This document shows, piece by piece, positions 17,660 through 25,380 of a DNA stretch of 64,000 nt. The DNA is from a bacterium. Lineage in GTDB: Bacteria > Bdellovibrionota > Bdellovibrionia > Bdellovibrionales > Bdellovibrionaceae. Every line of letters starts with the position of its first letter. The stretch's first letter is position 1. Location of the stretch: positions 62,001-126,000 of the forward strand of contig JAIELP010000003.1 in NCBI GenBank assembly GCA_019752925.1. The letters run 5' to 3'. A program made the position numbers and the translations under genes. The notes beneath the pieces are model-generated. The model ran no database searches and was not told the origin of the DNA. It worked only from the letters and a program-made list of their open reading frames with translations.

Positions 17660-18778
17660 ATGAATAAAACAGCATTGATTTTGTCTGGCGGTGGTGCTCG
17701 TGGAGCCTATCAAGCCGGCGTACTAAAAGGTCTCGCAGAAATTCTTCCCGAAAAAAAACAAAGCCCCTTCAAAATAATATCAGGAGTGAGTGCTGGCGCT
17801 ATTAATGGAACAAAGTTAGCAACCGACATAGATAATTTTGCTAATGCTGTGGAGAAACTTAATTTTTTATGGTCACAGCTTACAACTGAACAGGTTTTTA
17901 CTACAGATTTTCTATCAATGAATAAATTTTCGCTTGGTATGTTTGGTGCCAAGAAAAAAATGGATGCACTTCTTGATACATCGCCACTTGCCGTTTTATT
18001 AGAAAAATATTGTGATTTTTCGAAAATCAAAAAAAATATTGATGCTGGCTTGATTGAATCTCTTATTATTACAGCTAACAACTACAATAGCGGCGCAGCT
18101 GTTAGTTTTGTTCAGACCAGCACCTCCCGCTTAACTTGGAAAGATAGTCGCAGATTAGCTGTATTATCTAATATTTCGCCTGAACATGTTATGGCCTCAT
18201 CAGCTATTCCAATGTTATTTCCACCTATTAAAATAGGATCTCAGTATTATGGAGATGGTTGCGTTCGCAACAATACCCCCTGCTCTCCTTCTCTACGCAT
18301 GGGGGCCGACAAAATATTTGTCATCGGCGTCAGAACACAAATGGATAGTGAGATTATGGAGCGTCCGAGTATAGCGACACAAGGTTATCAAGGCTCTCCT
18401 TCCATGATCAGAATATTTAATACTCTTTTAAATGCCGTTCTACTTGATTCGGTTGAACAAGATGTTCGGCGCATACAAAGGATTAATGAGCTGGTTGACG
18501 AATCCGGATCTGCAACAACCAAAAAAGGCTTTCAAAAAATTCCGGCTTTATGTATTTCACCATCTCAGGATATCGGTGAGCTGGCTCGGGGCCAGGCTCA
18601 TCACCTTCCGCGACTTATTCGTATGAGCATCTCAACAATAGGATCTTTAGACGAGGCTAGTGAAATATTAAGTTATCTACTTTTTGAAACTCATTTTTGT
18701 CGCAAATTAATTGAAATGGGTTACAATGATGCCATGAACCAGAAGCAGCAAATTGAAGAGTTTTTTGCTGAATCATAA
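17660..18778 (+). CDS. Patatin-like phospholipase
   Basis: A 372-residue protein with the patatin hallmarks: the oxyanion loop GGGARG at residues 10-15, the nucleophile Ser44 in GVSAGAING, and the catalytic Asp199 in GDGCVRNN. Such enzymes release fatty acids from phospholipids or act as esterases. No signal peptide is seen, so it is cytoplasmic unless exported by another route. ATG 17660 begins directly with the domain; a GTG at 17642 would add six residues. The following PilZ gene starts 17 bases after, with a Shine-Dalgarno, and is probably co-transcribed. Confidence 0.88.
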   Translation: MNKTALILSGGGARGAYQAGVLKGLAEILPEKKQSPFKIISGVSAGAINGTKLATDIDNFANAVEKLNFLWSQLTTEQVFTTDFLSMNKFSLGMFGAKKKMDALLDTSPLAVLLEKYCDFSKIKKNIDAGLIESLIITANNYNSGAAVSFVQTSTSRLTWKDSRRLAVLSNISPEHVMASSAIPMLFPPIKIGSQYYGDGCVRNNTPCSPSLRMGADKIFVIGVRTQMDSEIMERPSIATQGYQGSPSMIRIFNTLLNAVLLDSVEQDVRRIQRINELVDESGSATTKKGFQKIPALCISPSQDIGELARGQAHHLPRLIRMSISTIGSLDEASEILSYLLFETHFCRKLIEMGYNDAMNQKQQIEEFFAES

Positions 18779-18795
18779 TTGAATACGGGAGAATT

Positions 18796-19602
18796 ATGAA
18801 TACAATTGCAGATACAAAATGGTTTTTACAATTTAATGGACAAGTTCAAGGTCCTTTTAATCAAGATACATTACAGGTTACAATTCAAAGTTTAGGTGAA
18901 ACAAACTCCGAACAGGCTTTGGTGTGGAAACGCGGCTTAGTGGAATGGGTCAAAGCCAATAAATGGCAAGCCTCTGATTATAAGCATTTGCAATCTACAA
19001 CCGCCGTTCCTGAAGACGGAGACACGCATACTCATGCTCATGGCGAAAATGATCCTGACTTATTCGAAAAGACTTTTAACCACAGCTTTACTGAGGGTGT
19101 TTTTTATCGTGTTCAGGTTAACTTTGTTGATCAACCCTTGATGTCTAAAGCTGAATTAATGACTTTAATCGCAAAACAACAAGATGTATCTAAGGTTTCT
19201 ATTCAAGATCCTAATACTAAAGAATGGAAAGAGGTGTACGCCTTTCCGGATATTGTAGAAAGACTTGGCCTTTCTCGTCGTAAACAGCCGCGAGTTCCGA
19301 TCTTGGCTCAATTTACCGGCAAATCTAACAAAAACCCTGAAGTTTCATATAGAGTTATTACCATCAGCCAAGGCGGCATGGGCTTTACTGAAAATTACGA
19401 TCTAAAAATCGGCGATGAAGTTGAGGGACAGATTTCAAGTCCACACTTCTTTCAATCAATTAATGTAAAGGCAGATGTGATATACGCCGGCCAAGATGGA
19501 TATATAGGTCTTAAGTTTTCAATTATTCCGGATGAAGCTAAAGCAGCTATTATCGAATATATTAAAAAATTCGGTAAAAATTCAGTGAATACTCCTAGCT
19601 AA
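18796..19602 (+). CDS. GYF_2-PilZ domain protein, probable c-di-GMP effector
   Basis: A 268-residue cytoplasmic protein in two parts. Residues 7-60 look like a GYF_2 domain (WFLQFNGQVQGPFNQDTL, then ALVWKRGLVEWVKA). A His-rich linker (DTHTHAHGEND) follows. From about residue 160 comes a PilZ domain with the RxxxR motif (RKQPR) and TISQGGMG, which has Thr where most PilZ proteins have Asp or Asn before xSxxG. PilZ domains bind cyclic di-GMP and control motility or attachment; the Thr may weaken binding. Good Shine-Dalgarno (GGGAG). It lies 17 bases after the patatin gene. Confidence 0.75.
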   Translation: MNTIADTKWFLQFNGQVQGPFNQDTLQVTIQSLGETNSEQALVWKRGLVEWVKANKWQASDYKHLQSTTAVPEDGDTHTHAHGENDPDLFEKTFNHSFTEGVFYRVQVNFVDQPLMSKAELMTLIAKQQDVSKVSIQDPNTKEWKEVYAFPDIVERLGLSRRKQPRVPILAQFTGKSNKNPEVSYRVITISQGGMGFTENYDLKIGDEVEGQISSPHFFQSINVKADVIYAGQDGYIGLKFSIIPDEAKAAIIEYIKKFGKNSVNTPS

Positions 19603-19627
19603 GAATTGTTGCCGAACACCTGACTCT

Positions 19628-20392
19628 TTACATGAACATCTCGGCATTAAAGGACGGTCCACGGAATGCAAGCGTGCTGTGGCCTTTTATTCTATTGTAA
19701 GCTGTTCTGCGGATTATCTGAAATCCATTAGCTTCCAATGCTCTTTTTAAATTACCCGTGCAAGCATAAGTAGTTAACACGCAACTCTCATCTGCGTGGT
19801 TTTTTAAAAAAGTATTTAAAAACTCTTCAGACCATAACTGCTGACTGGTTTTACTGCTGTAAGCATCATAACAAATAATATTCCAGCGAGTACTTTCACC
19901 ATATGTGGTTATATCCGACTGCATAGGAAGTAGTTTATAGTTTGCAGCTAAAATATTTTTTATTGATTTTTTTTGATCCACTGTAATTTTAAAGCAATCT
20001 GAAATCTGATCGTATATTAAATCCGAATCCTGATTAAGCCACTCAGAAAAGTGTTCTTTAAGTTCCGGAACAATCTCAAACGAAGTTATTTGATGTTTCA
20101 ATGGCACTGGTTCGTATCCAACTCTCTCAAGTAAGCCCAGAGCCCATGAAATTTCTATATATCCTAAGCCAAGCCCAACAACACAAGTTTTAGATGAACT
20201 GAGCGCATCCAAGCCCTTATCTATAACAGATTTGTATATATACAGGGTTTCGCTAGCCGCTCCTGCCGAATGATGCATCCATTCTCCCAAATCCGGCAAT
20301 CTCAAGGTTGGGCTACCGTCTTTCGTACTCTCGACAGTAAATCTAATTTGCTCAAATACGCGGTTCATTCTATAAGGTTCCACTAGTAGCAT
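19628..20392 (-). CDS. MnmC2-like (DUF752) tRNA methyltransferase, stand-alone
   Basis: A 254-residue SAM-dependent methyltransferase. EWMHHSAGAASETLYIY near residue 38 and the glycine-rich VVGLGLGYIE (about 71-80) match the methyltransferase half of MnmC, as does YDAYSSKTSQQLWSEEF near residue 175. In Escherichia coli this half methylates nm5(s2)U34 to mnm5(s2)U34 in tRNA. The FAD oxidase half of MnmC is absent. The ATG at 20392 leaves only 12 bases to the divergent radical SAM gene; ATG 20368 is an alternative with a weak GGAA upstream. The neighbour suggests a shared pathway. Confidence 0.75.
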   Translation of the reverse strand: MLLVEPYRMNRVFEQIRFTVESTKDGSPTLRLPDLGEWMHHSAGAASETLYIYKSVIDKGLDALSSSKTCVVGLGLGYIEISWALGLLERVGYEPVPLKHQITSFEIVPELKEHFSEWLNQDSDLIYDQISDCFKITVDQKKSIKNILAANYKLLPMQSDITTYGESTRWNIICYDAYSSKTSQQLWSEEFLNTFLKNHADESCVLTTYACTGNLKRALEANGFQIIRRTAYNRIKGHSTLAFRGPSFNAEMFM

Positions 20393-20404
20393 GCATGGAG
20401 ATAC

Positions 20405-21406
20405 ATGGAAAAAGGCTGGACAGGCTTACCCTATCATTCAGTTTCGGAACACTTTAAACGAATTTTTAACGAAAAAGTATATAAAATTCCCGTAAGTGTT
20501 GTTGATGATTGCCCGAACCGTATGGGTTTAAAAGGTATGAAGACCTGTAGTTTCTGTGACGTTTGGGGTTCGGCCGCAAATTCTGATTCTTTTCAGATGA
20601 GTCTTGAAGCTCAAATCGAAAAATATCACGATAATATTGCAAAAAAATATAATGCTAAAAAGTTTTTAGTCTACTTTCAGGCTTATACGAATACGTTTAC
20701 CAAAATACCCGCGCTACGCCATAATTTTGAAACGGCATTAAAATACCCTTATGTGGCTGGGTTTGTACTAGGAACCCGCCCTGATTGCTTATCTGAGTCT
20801 GTTTTACAGCTCTGGCAGGAATACTGCGAAAAAAGCTCTGTTTTTGTAGAGCTCGGAGTGCAAAGTTTTAATAATTCTCATTTAGAATTCATGCAACGTG
20901 GTCACAGCGCTGAGGACTCGCTTAAAGCCATTGAAAAAATAGCCTCTAGAACTACTGTGGACTTAGGAATTCATCTCATATTCGGCTCTCCGAACGAAAC
21001 AGACGCAGAAGTTATACAAACTGCCAAGATATGCAATGATTTGCCTATAACAAATGTGAAACTTCATAATATGCACGTATTGAAAAATACCGAATTGGAG
21101 AAGTGGTATAACGAGGGAAAATACTCTCCTATAGAGCTAGAAGATTACACTCGTAAAGTTCAGTTATTTTTATCTTACTTACATCCTCGTATCGCTATTC
21201 ATAGACTGACAGCTTACGCCTCTAGATGGGATGAACTCATTGCTCCTAAGTGGACTGCTGACAAAATGGGACCTCATCAAAAAATTATTGATTTTCTACG
21301 TGCTGAAAAAATTTACCAAGGTTGCAAATTGACTGCGCAAAACGAGTCTGAACGCGCCTTATTTCATCAAATGAGCCTTAGAGTTGAACGAACAAATAGC
21401 ATCTGA
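20405..21406 (+). CDS. Radical SAM protein, TIGR01212/YtqA (MnmL-like)
   Basis: A 333-residue radical SAM enzyme of the YhcC/YtqA family. The cluster ligands are Cys36, Cys48 and Cys51 in CPNRMGLKGMKTCSFC (CX11CX2C), followed by the family's FQAYTNTF and FVLGTRPDC. The Bacillus subtilis member YtqA (MnmL) is reported to act on the side chain of cmnm5(s2)U34 in tRNA; this is from memory. Shine-Dalgarno GGAG is 4 bases before ATG. It is divergent from the MnmC2-like methyltransferase, with start codons 12 bases apart. Confidence 0.85.
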   Translation: MEKGWTGLPYHSVSEHFKRIFNEKVYKIPVSVVDDCPNRMGLKGMKTCSFCDVWGSAANSDSFQMSLEAQIEKYHDNIAKKYNAKKFLVYFQAYTNTFTKIPALRHNFETALKYPYVAGFVLGTRPDCLSESVLQLWQEYCEKSSVFVELGVQSFNNSHLEFMQRGHSAEDSLKAIEKIASRTTVDLGIHLIFGSPNETDAEVIQTAKICNDLPITNVKLHNMHVLKNTELEKWYNEGKYSPIELEDYTRKVQLFLSYLHPRIAIHRLTAYASRWDELIAPKWTADKMGPHQKIIDFLRAEKIYQGCKLTAQNESERALFHQMSLRVERTNSI

Positions 21407-21631
21407 CAGAAAATTTAAGAAATAGTTGTTTCTGCACCACGCTATCATAAAAAAGTGAAATTCATGATGACTAAACCTTAGTCTTGACATCATTTCTCGA
21501 GAGAGAACGAATACAGGACCTTTGTATTAAGAATTTCATTTTTTCGCACAGCGTTTGTCTATATTTTAAACATTCGTTCATTTTTTTTATTTTTTTTCTT
21601 TGCAACTTCAAAAAAAAACATTCAGTCTTAG

Positions 21632-21647
21632 ATACAAGATATATGGG
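21632..21647. promoter_or_regulatory. Weak NrdR-box-like site (upstream half of a tandem)
   Basis: About 11 of 16 bases agree with the NrdR-box consensus (ACAC-W-ATATAT-W-GTGT), with the core AAGATATAT. Alone it would not be called. It starts 42 bases before the strong box, a whole number of helical turns, which is how NrdR boxes are usually paired. Confidence 0.3.
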
Positions 21648-21673
21648 CTTAATCTTCAAGATTAACTAACTAA

Positions 21674-21689
21674 CCACTAGATATAGTGG
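21674..21689. promoter_or_regulatory. NrdR box in front of nrdAB
   Basis: The core CACTAGATATAGTG agrees with the NrdR consensus CAC-W-ATATAT-W-GTG at 13 of 14 positions. It lies within a longer palindrome with 10-bp arms (21670-21679 and 21684-21693). NrdR is the zinc-finger/ATP-cone repressor of ribonucleotide reductase genes, and the next gene is nrdA. The assignment rests on sequence match and context; nrdR itself is not in this window. The palindrome could also fold as an RNA hairpin. Confidence 0.6.
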
Positions 21690-21775
21690 TTAGCGAATAA
21701 AGCGACGGTTAAAGCCAACTGACCAGGACGGTCAACGAAATTTTCTTGAACATACGATAACTAGACCTAGACTTT

Positions 21776-21811
21776 CAAAGCTTCTGAGGGGGAGCTTTGC
21801 AGGGGTTTTTT
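21776..21811 (+). terminator. Hairpin with downstream T6 in the nrdA leader (possible attenuator)
   Basis: A 9-bp stem (21776-21784 with 21791-21799, one G-T pair) around the loop TGAGGG, then CAGGGG and TTTTTT at 21806-21811. It is 44 bases before the nrdA ATG. The gap between stem and T-run is longer than in standard terminators. It could be a leaky terminator, an attenuator, or a hairpin that hides the first copy of a Shine-Dalgarno-like TGAGGGGGA. Confidence 0.4.
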
Positions 21812-21854
21812 GTCTCAAAAACGAAAAACTTTTTAGGATACTTGAGGGGGACAA

Positions 21855-24296
21855 ATGGAAAACGGAACAACACTTAAAAGAGATCAAATGACATCAATGG
21901 GATATGCATCTACTGGCGGCGCATCTCCTCATATTATGCGAGTCAAAAAACGTGACGGTACTTTAGAGCCTGTTGATGTGACTAAAATCGTTGAGCGCGT
22001 AAACCGTGCTTGCCAAGGGTTGCAACAAGTAGATCCTCTTCGCGTAGCTACTAAGGCTATCAGCGGTCTTTACGATGGCGCTTCAACTAAAGAATTAGAT
22101 AACTTATGTATTCAAACAGCTTCATTACTTATCGGTGAAGATCCAGAGTACTCTCGTCTAGCGGCTCGCCTTCTCTCTACATATATAGATGAAGAAGTTA
22201 AATCTCAAAAAATTGGCTCATTTGCAGATTCTGTTCAACACGGTTTCAGTAATGGTCTATTATCGCAAACTACATATGACTTTGTTATGCAACACAAAAC
22301 AGAGTTGTGTGCTGCTATCGAACACTATAAAACAGACCGATTCGAATACTTCGGATTAAGAACTGTTTATGATCGTTATTTATTAAAAAACCCTCAATCT
22401 CGCGCCGTACTGGAAACTCCGCAGTATTTCTTTATGCGTGTAGCTTGTGGTCTTTCTACTAATCCAACTGAAGCTATCGAATTCTATAAATTGATTTCTT
22501 CACACGATTACTTACCTTCAACTCCTACATTATTTAACTCAGGTACATTGAGACCTCAAATGAGTTCTTGTTACCTACTTGATTCTCCACAAGACGAATT
22601 GAAATCAATCTACGATAAATATACTGACGTAGCTTTATTATCTAAATTTGCAGGCGGCATTGGCTTAGCTTACTCTCGCATTCGTTCACGTGGCTCTTTA
22701 ATTAAAGGAACTAACGGTCACTCAAATGGTATAATCCCTTGGTTAAAAACTTTAGATTCTTCAGTAGCCGCTGTAAATCAAGGTGGTAAGCGTAAAGGTG
22801 CAGCCTGTGTTTACCTTGAATCTTGGCATGCCGATATCGAAGAGTTCCTTGAACTTCGCGACAACACTGGTGACGAAGCAAAACGTACTCACAATATTAA
22901 TATTGCTAACTGGGTACCAGATTTATTCATGAAGCGCGTTGAGGCTGACAGCATGTGGTCTTTATTTGATCCAAACGTAGTTCCGCATTTCACAGATTTA
23001 TTTGGTCCGGAATTCGAAGCAGCTTACGCTGAAGCTGAAGCGGCTAAAAAATTCCATAAACAAATCAAAGCTCGTGATCTTTACACTCGTATGATGAAGA
23101 CTTTAGCTCAAACTGGTAACGGTTGGATGACTTACAAAGATGCTTCTAACATGAAGTCTAATCAAACTGGCCGCCCTGAAAATGTAATCCATTTATCAAA
23201 CTTATGTACTGAAATTTTAGAAGTAACTTCTAAAAACGAAACAGCGGTTTGTAACTTGGGTTCAGTGAACTTAGGTCGCCACATTACAAACGGTCAGTTC
23301 GATTTTGAAAAATTAGCTAAAACAGTACGTGTAGCTGCTAAATTCTTAGACCGAGTTGTTGATATCAACTTCTACCCTATCGATACAGCGGCTTCTTCAA
23401 ACAACCGTTGGAGACCTGTTGGTTTAGGTATCATGGGCTTGCAAGATGCTTTCTTCCAATTAAAACTTCCTTTTGATTCTGCTGCAGCTCAGAAGTTGTC
23501 GGCTCAAATTCAAGAAGAAATTTACTACAATGCTTTAGTTGCAAGTGTTGATTTAGCAGAAAAATTTGGTCCACACCCTAATTTTGCTGAAACACGAGCT
23601 GCATCTGGCGTATTCCAATTTGAATTATGGGGTGTAACTCCAACTGATATGAAACGTTGGGAAGCTGTTCGCGCTAGAATGATTAAAATTGGCTTAAGAA
23701 ATTCATTGATGATTGCAATTGCACCTACTGCAACTATTGCTTCTATCGTGGGTTCTTACGAAGCCACTGAGCCACAAGTTTCTAACTTATTTAAACGTGA
23801 AACTTTATCTGGTGAATTTATGCAGATTAATCGTTATTTAGTTAACGATTTAAAAGCTAAAGGCCTATGGAATGAAGAAGTTCGTAATGAAATCAAAACG
23901 AACGACGGATCTATCCAAGGTGTGGACATCATTCCACAAGACCTTAAAGATTTATACAGAACTGTTTGGGAAGTTCCGATGAAATCTTTAGTTGATATGG
24001 CTGCTGACCGCGGAGCTTATATCGACCAATCTCAATCATTGAACTTGTTCATGGAAGCGCCGACTATCGGTAAACTTTCTTCTATGTACATGTATGGTTG
24101 GAAAAAAGGTTTAAAAACAACTTATTACTTACGTTCTCGTCCAGCAACTTCAATTGCTAAAACGACAACAACTACTAAAAAAGCAGCTATAGTAGCTGAG
24201 GCAGCGGCTCCTGTTGAAGCTAAAAAAGTGTATACGGATGAAGAAGCAATTACTTGCTCTCTTGAAAATCCGGAAGCCTGCGAAGCTTGCCAATAG
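21855..24296 (+). CDS. nrdA: Ribonucleoside-diphosphate reductase, class I alpha subunit
   Basis: An 813-residue enzyme that makes deoxyribonucleotides from NDPs together with NrdB. An N-terminal ATP-cone (about residues 26-115, from MRVKKRDGTLEPVD) gives allosteric on/off control by ATP and dATP. Catalytic residues are all present: Cys239 in SSCYLLDS, Asn449-Cys451-Glu453 in NLCTEI, Cys466 in VCNLGS, and the radical-transfer pair Tyr757-Tyr758. The C-terminal tail ends CSLENPEACEACQ with Cys809 and Cys812 for re-reduction by thioredoxin or glutaredoxin. The Cys451-Cys466 spacing of 15 is as in eukaryotic-type enzymes, not the 23 of Escherichia coli. Shine-Dalgarno GAGGGGGA is very strong. 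Co-transcribed with nrdB 60 bases downstream. Confidence 0.95.
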   Translation: MENGTTLKRDQMTSMGYASTGGASPHIMRVKKRDGTLEPVDVTKIVERVNRACQGLQQVDPLRVATKAISGLYDGASTKELDNLCIQTASLLIGEDPEYSRLAARLLSTYIDEEVKSQKIGSFADSVQHGFSNGLLSQTTYDFVMQHKTELCAAIEHYKTDRFEYFGLRTVYDRYLLKNPQSRAVLETPQYFFMRVACGLSTNPTEAIEFYKLISSHDYLPSTPTLFNSGTLRPQMSSCYLLDSPQDELKSIYDKYTDVALLSKFAGGIGLAYSRIRSRGSLIKGTNGHSNGIIPWLKTLDSSVAAVNQGGKRKGAACVYLESWHADIEEFLELRDNTGDEAKRTHNINIANWVPDLFMKRVEADSMWSLFDPNVVPHFTDLFGPEFEAAYAEAEAAKKFHKQIKARDLYTRMMKTLAQTGNGWMTYKDASNMKSNQTGRPENVIHLSNLCTEILEVTSKNETAVCNLGSVNLGRHITNGQFDFEKLAKTVRVAAKFLDRVVDINFYPIDTAASSNNRWRPVGLGIMGLQDAFFQLKLPFDSAAAQKLSAQIQEEIYYNALVASVDLAEKFGPHPNFAETRAASGVFQFELWGVTPTDMKRWEAVRARMIKIGLRNSLMIAIAPTATIASIVGSYEATEPQVSNLFKRETLSGEFMQINRYLVNDLKAKGLWNEEVRNEIKTNDGSIQGVDIIPQDLKDLYRTVWEVPMKSLVDMAADRGAYIDQSQSLNLFMEAPTIGKLSSMYMYGWKKGLKTTYYLRSRPATSIAKTTTTTKKAAIVAEAAAPVEAKKVYTDEEAITCSLENPEACEACQ

Positions 24297-24356
24297 TAAT
24301 AAGTTATTAATTTTTTATATATGAACGCAGACAAAATCATTTAGGGGGGACACATA

Positions 24357-25355
24357 ATGATTTTAAATCCAGGATTCGATTTAACTTTAAGACCGATGAA
24401 ATATCCGATTTTTTTCGAGATGTACAAAAACGGTATTAAAAACACATGGACTGTTGATGAAGTTGATTTTTCAACTGACTTAGTAGACTTAAATACAAAA
24501 ATGACAGATTCAGAAAAACATCTGATTCACCGCTTAGTGGCTTTTTTTGCTACCGGGGACTCTATTGTGGCTAACAATCTCGTTTTAAATCTGTACAAGC
24601 ACATCAATTCTCCGGAAGCACGTCTTTACTTAAGTCGTCAGCTTTATGAAGAAGCTCTACACGTACAGTTTTATTTAACATTACTTGATACTTATATTCC
24701 TCATCCAGACGATAGAGCCAAAGCTTTTGCCGCTGTTGAGAATATTCCATCTATCAAAAAGAAAGCGGATTTTTGCTTTAAATGGATGGATTCAATTAAT
24801 GATTTAGATAAATTAAATACAACTGAAGACCGTCGTAAGTTTTTAATGAACTTGATTTGCTTTGCTACTTGCATTGAAGGCATGTTTTTCTTTGCAGCTT
24901 TTGCTTATGTTTATTTCTTAAGATCAAAAGGCTTGTTAGCAGGACTTGCTTCGGGCACGAACTGGGTTTTCAGAGATGAAAGTATGCACATGGCTTTTGC
25001 TATGCAAGTGATTGAAACTGTTCGCAAAGAAGATCCAACAATCTTCAACGAACAAATGGAAGAGATGATCACTCAAATGCTAGAAGATGCTATCGATTGC
25101 GAAATGACATTTGCAGAAGATTTAGTGGCTAACGGTATTGCGGGTTTATCTTTAAATGATATGCGCCAATATTTAGAATATATTGCTGATCGTCGTTTAG
25201 AGAGTTTAAACATAGCTCCCCGTTACAACACTAAAAACCCTTTCTCTTTCATGGAACTACAAGACATGCAGGAGTTAGCTAACTTCTTTGAAAGAAGAGT
25301 TTCTGCTTACCAAACAGGGATTTCTGGTCAAGTTAGTTTCGACGAAACATTCTAA
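24357..25355 (+). CDS. nrdB: Ribonucleoside-diphosphate reductase, class I beta (radical) subunit
   Basis: A 332-residue ferritin-like subunit that holds the metal centre and tyrosyl radical. The ligand set is visible: Asp in FATGDSIV, Glu99 and His102 in YEEALHVQF, Glu in CIEGMFFF, and Glu and His in RDESMHMAF. The radical-site Tyr106 is present four residues after His102, so this is a tyrosyl-radical enzyme and not the Phe-bearing class Ic type. Shine-Dalgarno GGGGGGA is 7-8 bases before ATG and resembles that of nrdA. Confidence 0.95.
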   Translation: MILNPGFDLTLRPMKYPIFFEMYKNGIKNTWTVDEVDFSTDLVDLNTKMTDSEKHLIHRLVAFFATGDSIVANNLVLNLYKHINSPEARLYLSRQLYEEALHVQFYLTLLDTYIPHPDDRAKAFAAVENIPSIKKKADFCFKWMDSINDLDKLNTTEDRRKFLMNLICFATCIEGMFFFAAFAYVYFLRSKGLLAGLASGTNWVFRDESMHMAFAMQVIETVRKEDPTIFNEQMEEMITQMLEDAIDCEMTFAEDLVANGIAGLSLNDMRQYLEYIADRRLESLNIAPRYNTKNPFSFMELQDMQELANFFERRVSAYQTGISGQVSFDETF

Positions 25356-25380
25356 TTTAGTATTATTCAAAAAAATCAGA

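Larger units (their letters stand above)
21407..21854. other. 448-base intergenic leader in front of nrdAB
   Basis: No credible gene. The left part is AT-rich with T-tracts (21541-21600). The right part holds several palindromes: TTAATCTT-C-AAGATTAA (21649-21665, perfect), a 24-base palindrome (21670-21693) with the NrdR-like core, a short hairpin TGACC/GGTCA (about 21720-21734), and a 9-bp hairpin at 21776-21799 before T6. The nonamer TGAGGGGGA occurs twice, once in that hairpin (21785-21793) and once as nrdA's Shine-Dalgarno (21843-21851). It reads as a long regulated promoter and leader. Confidence 0.6.

Noticed and set aside
21484..21489. TTGACA, a perfect -35 box, in the nrdA spacer
   Set aside because: No acceptable -10 box at 16-18 bases downstream, and it is 360 bases before nrdA.
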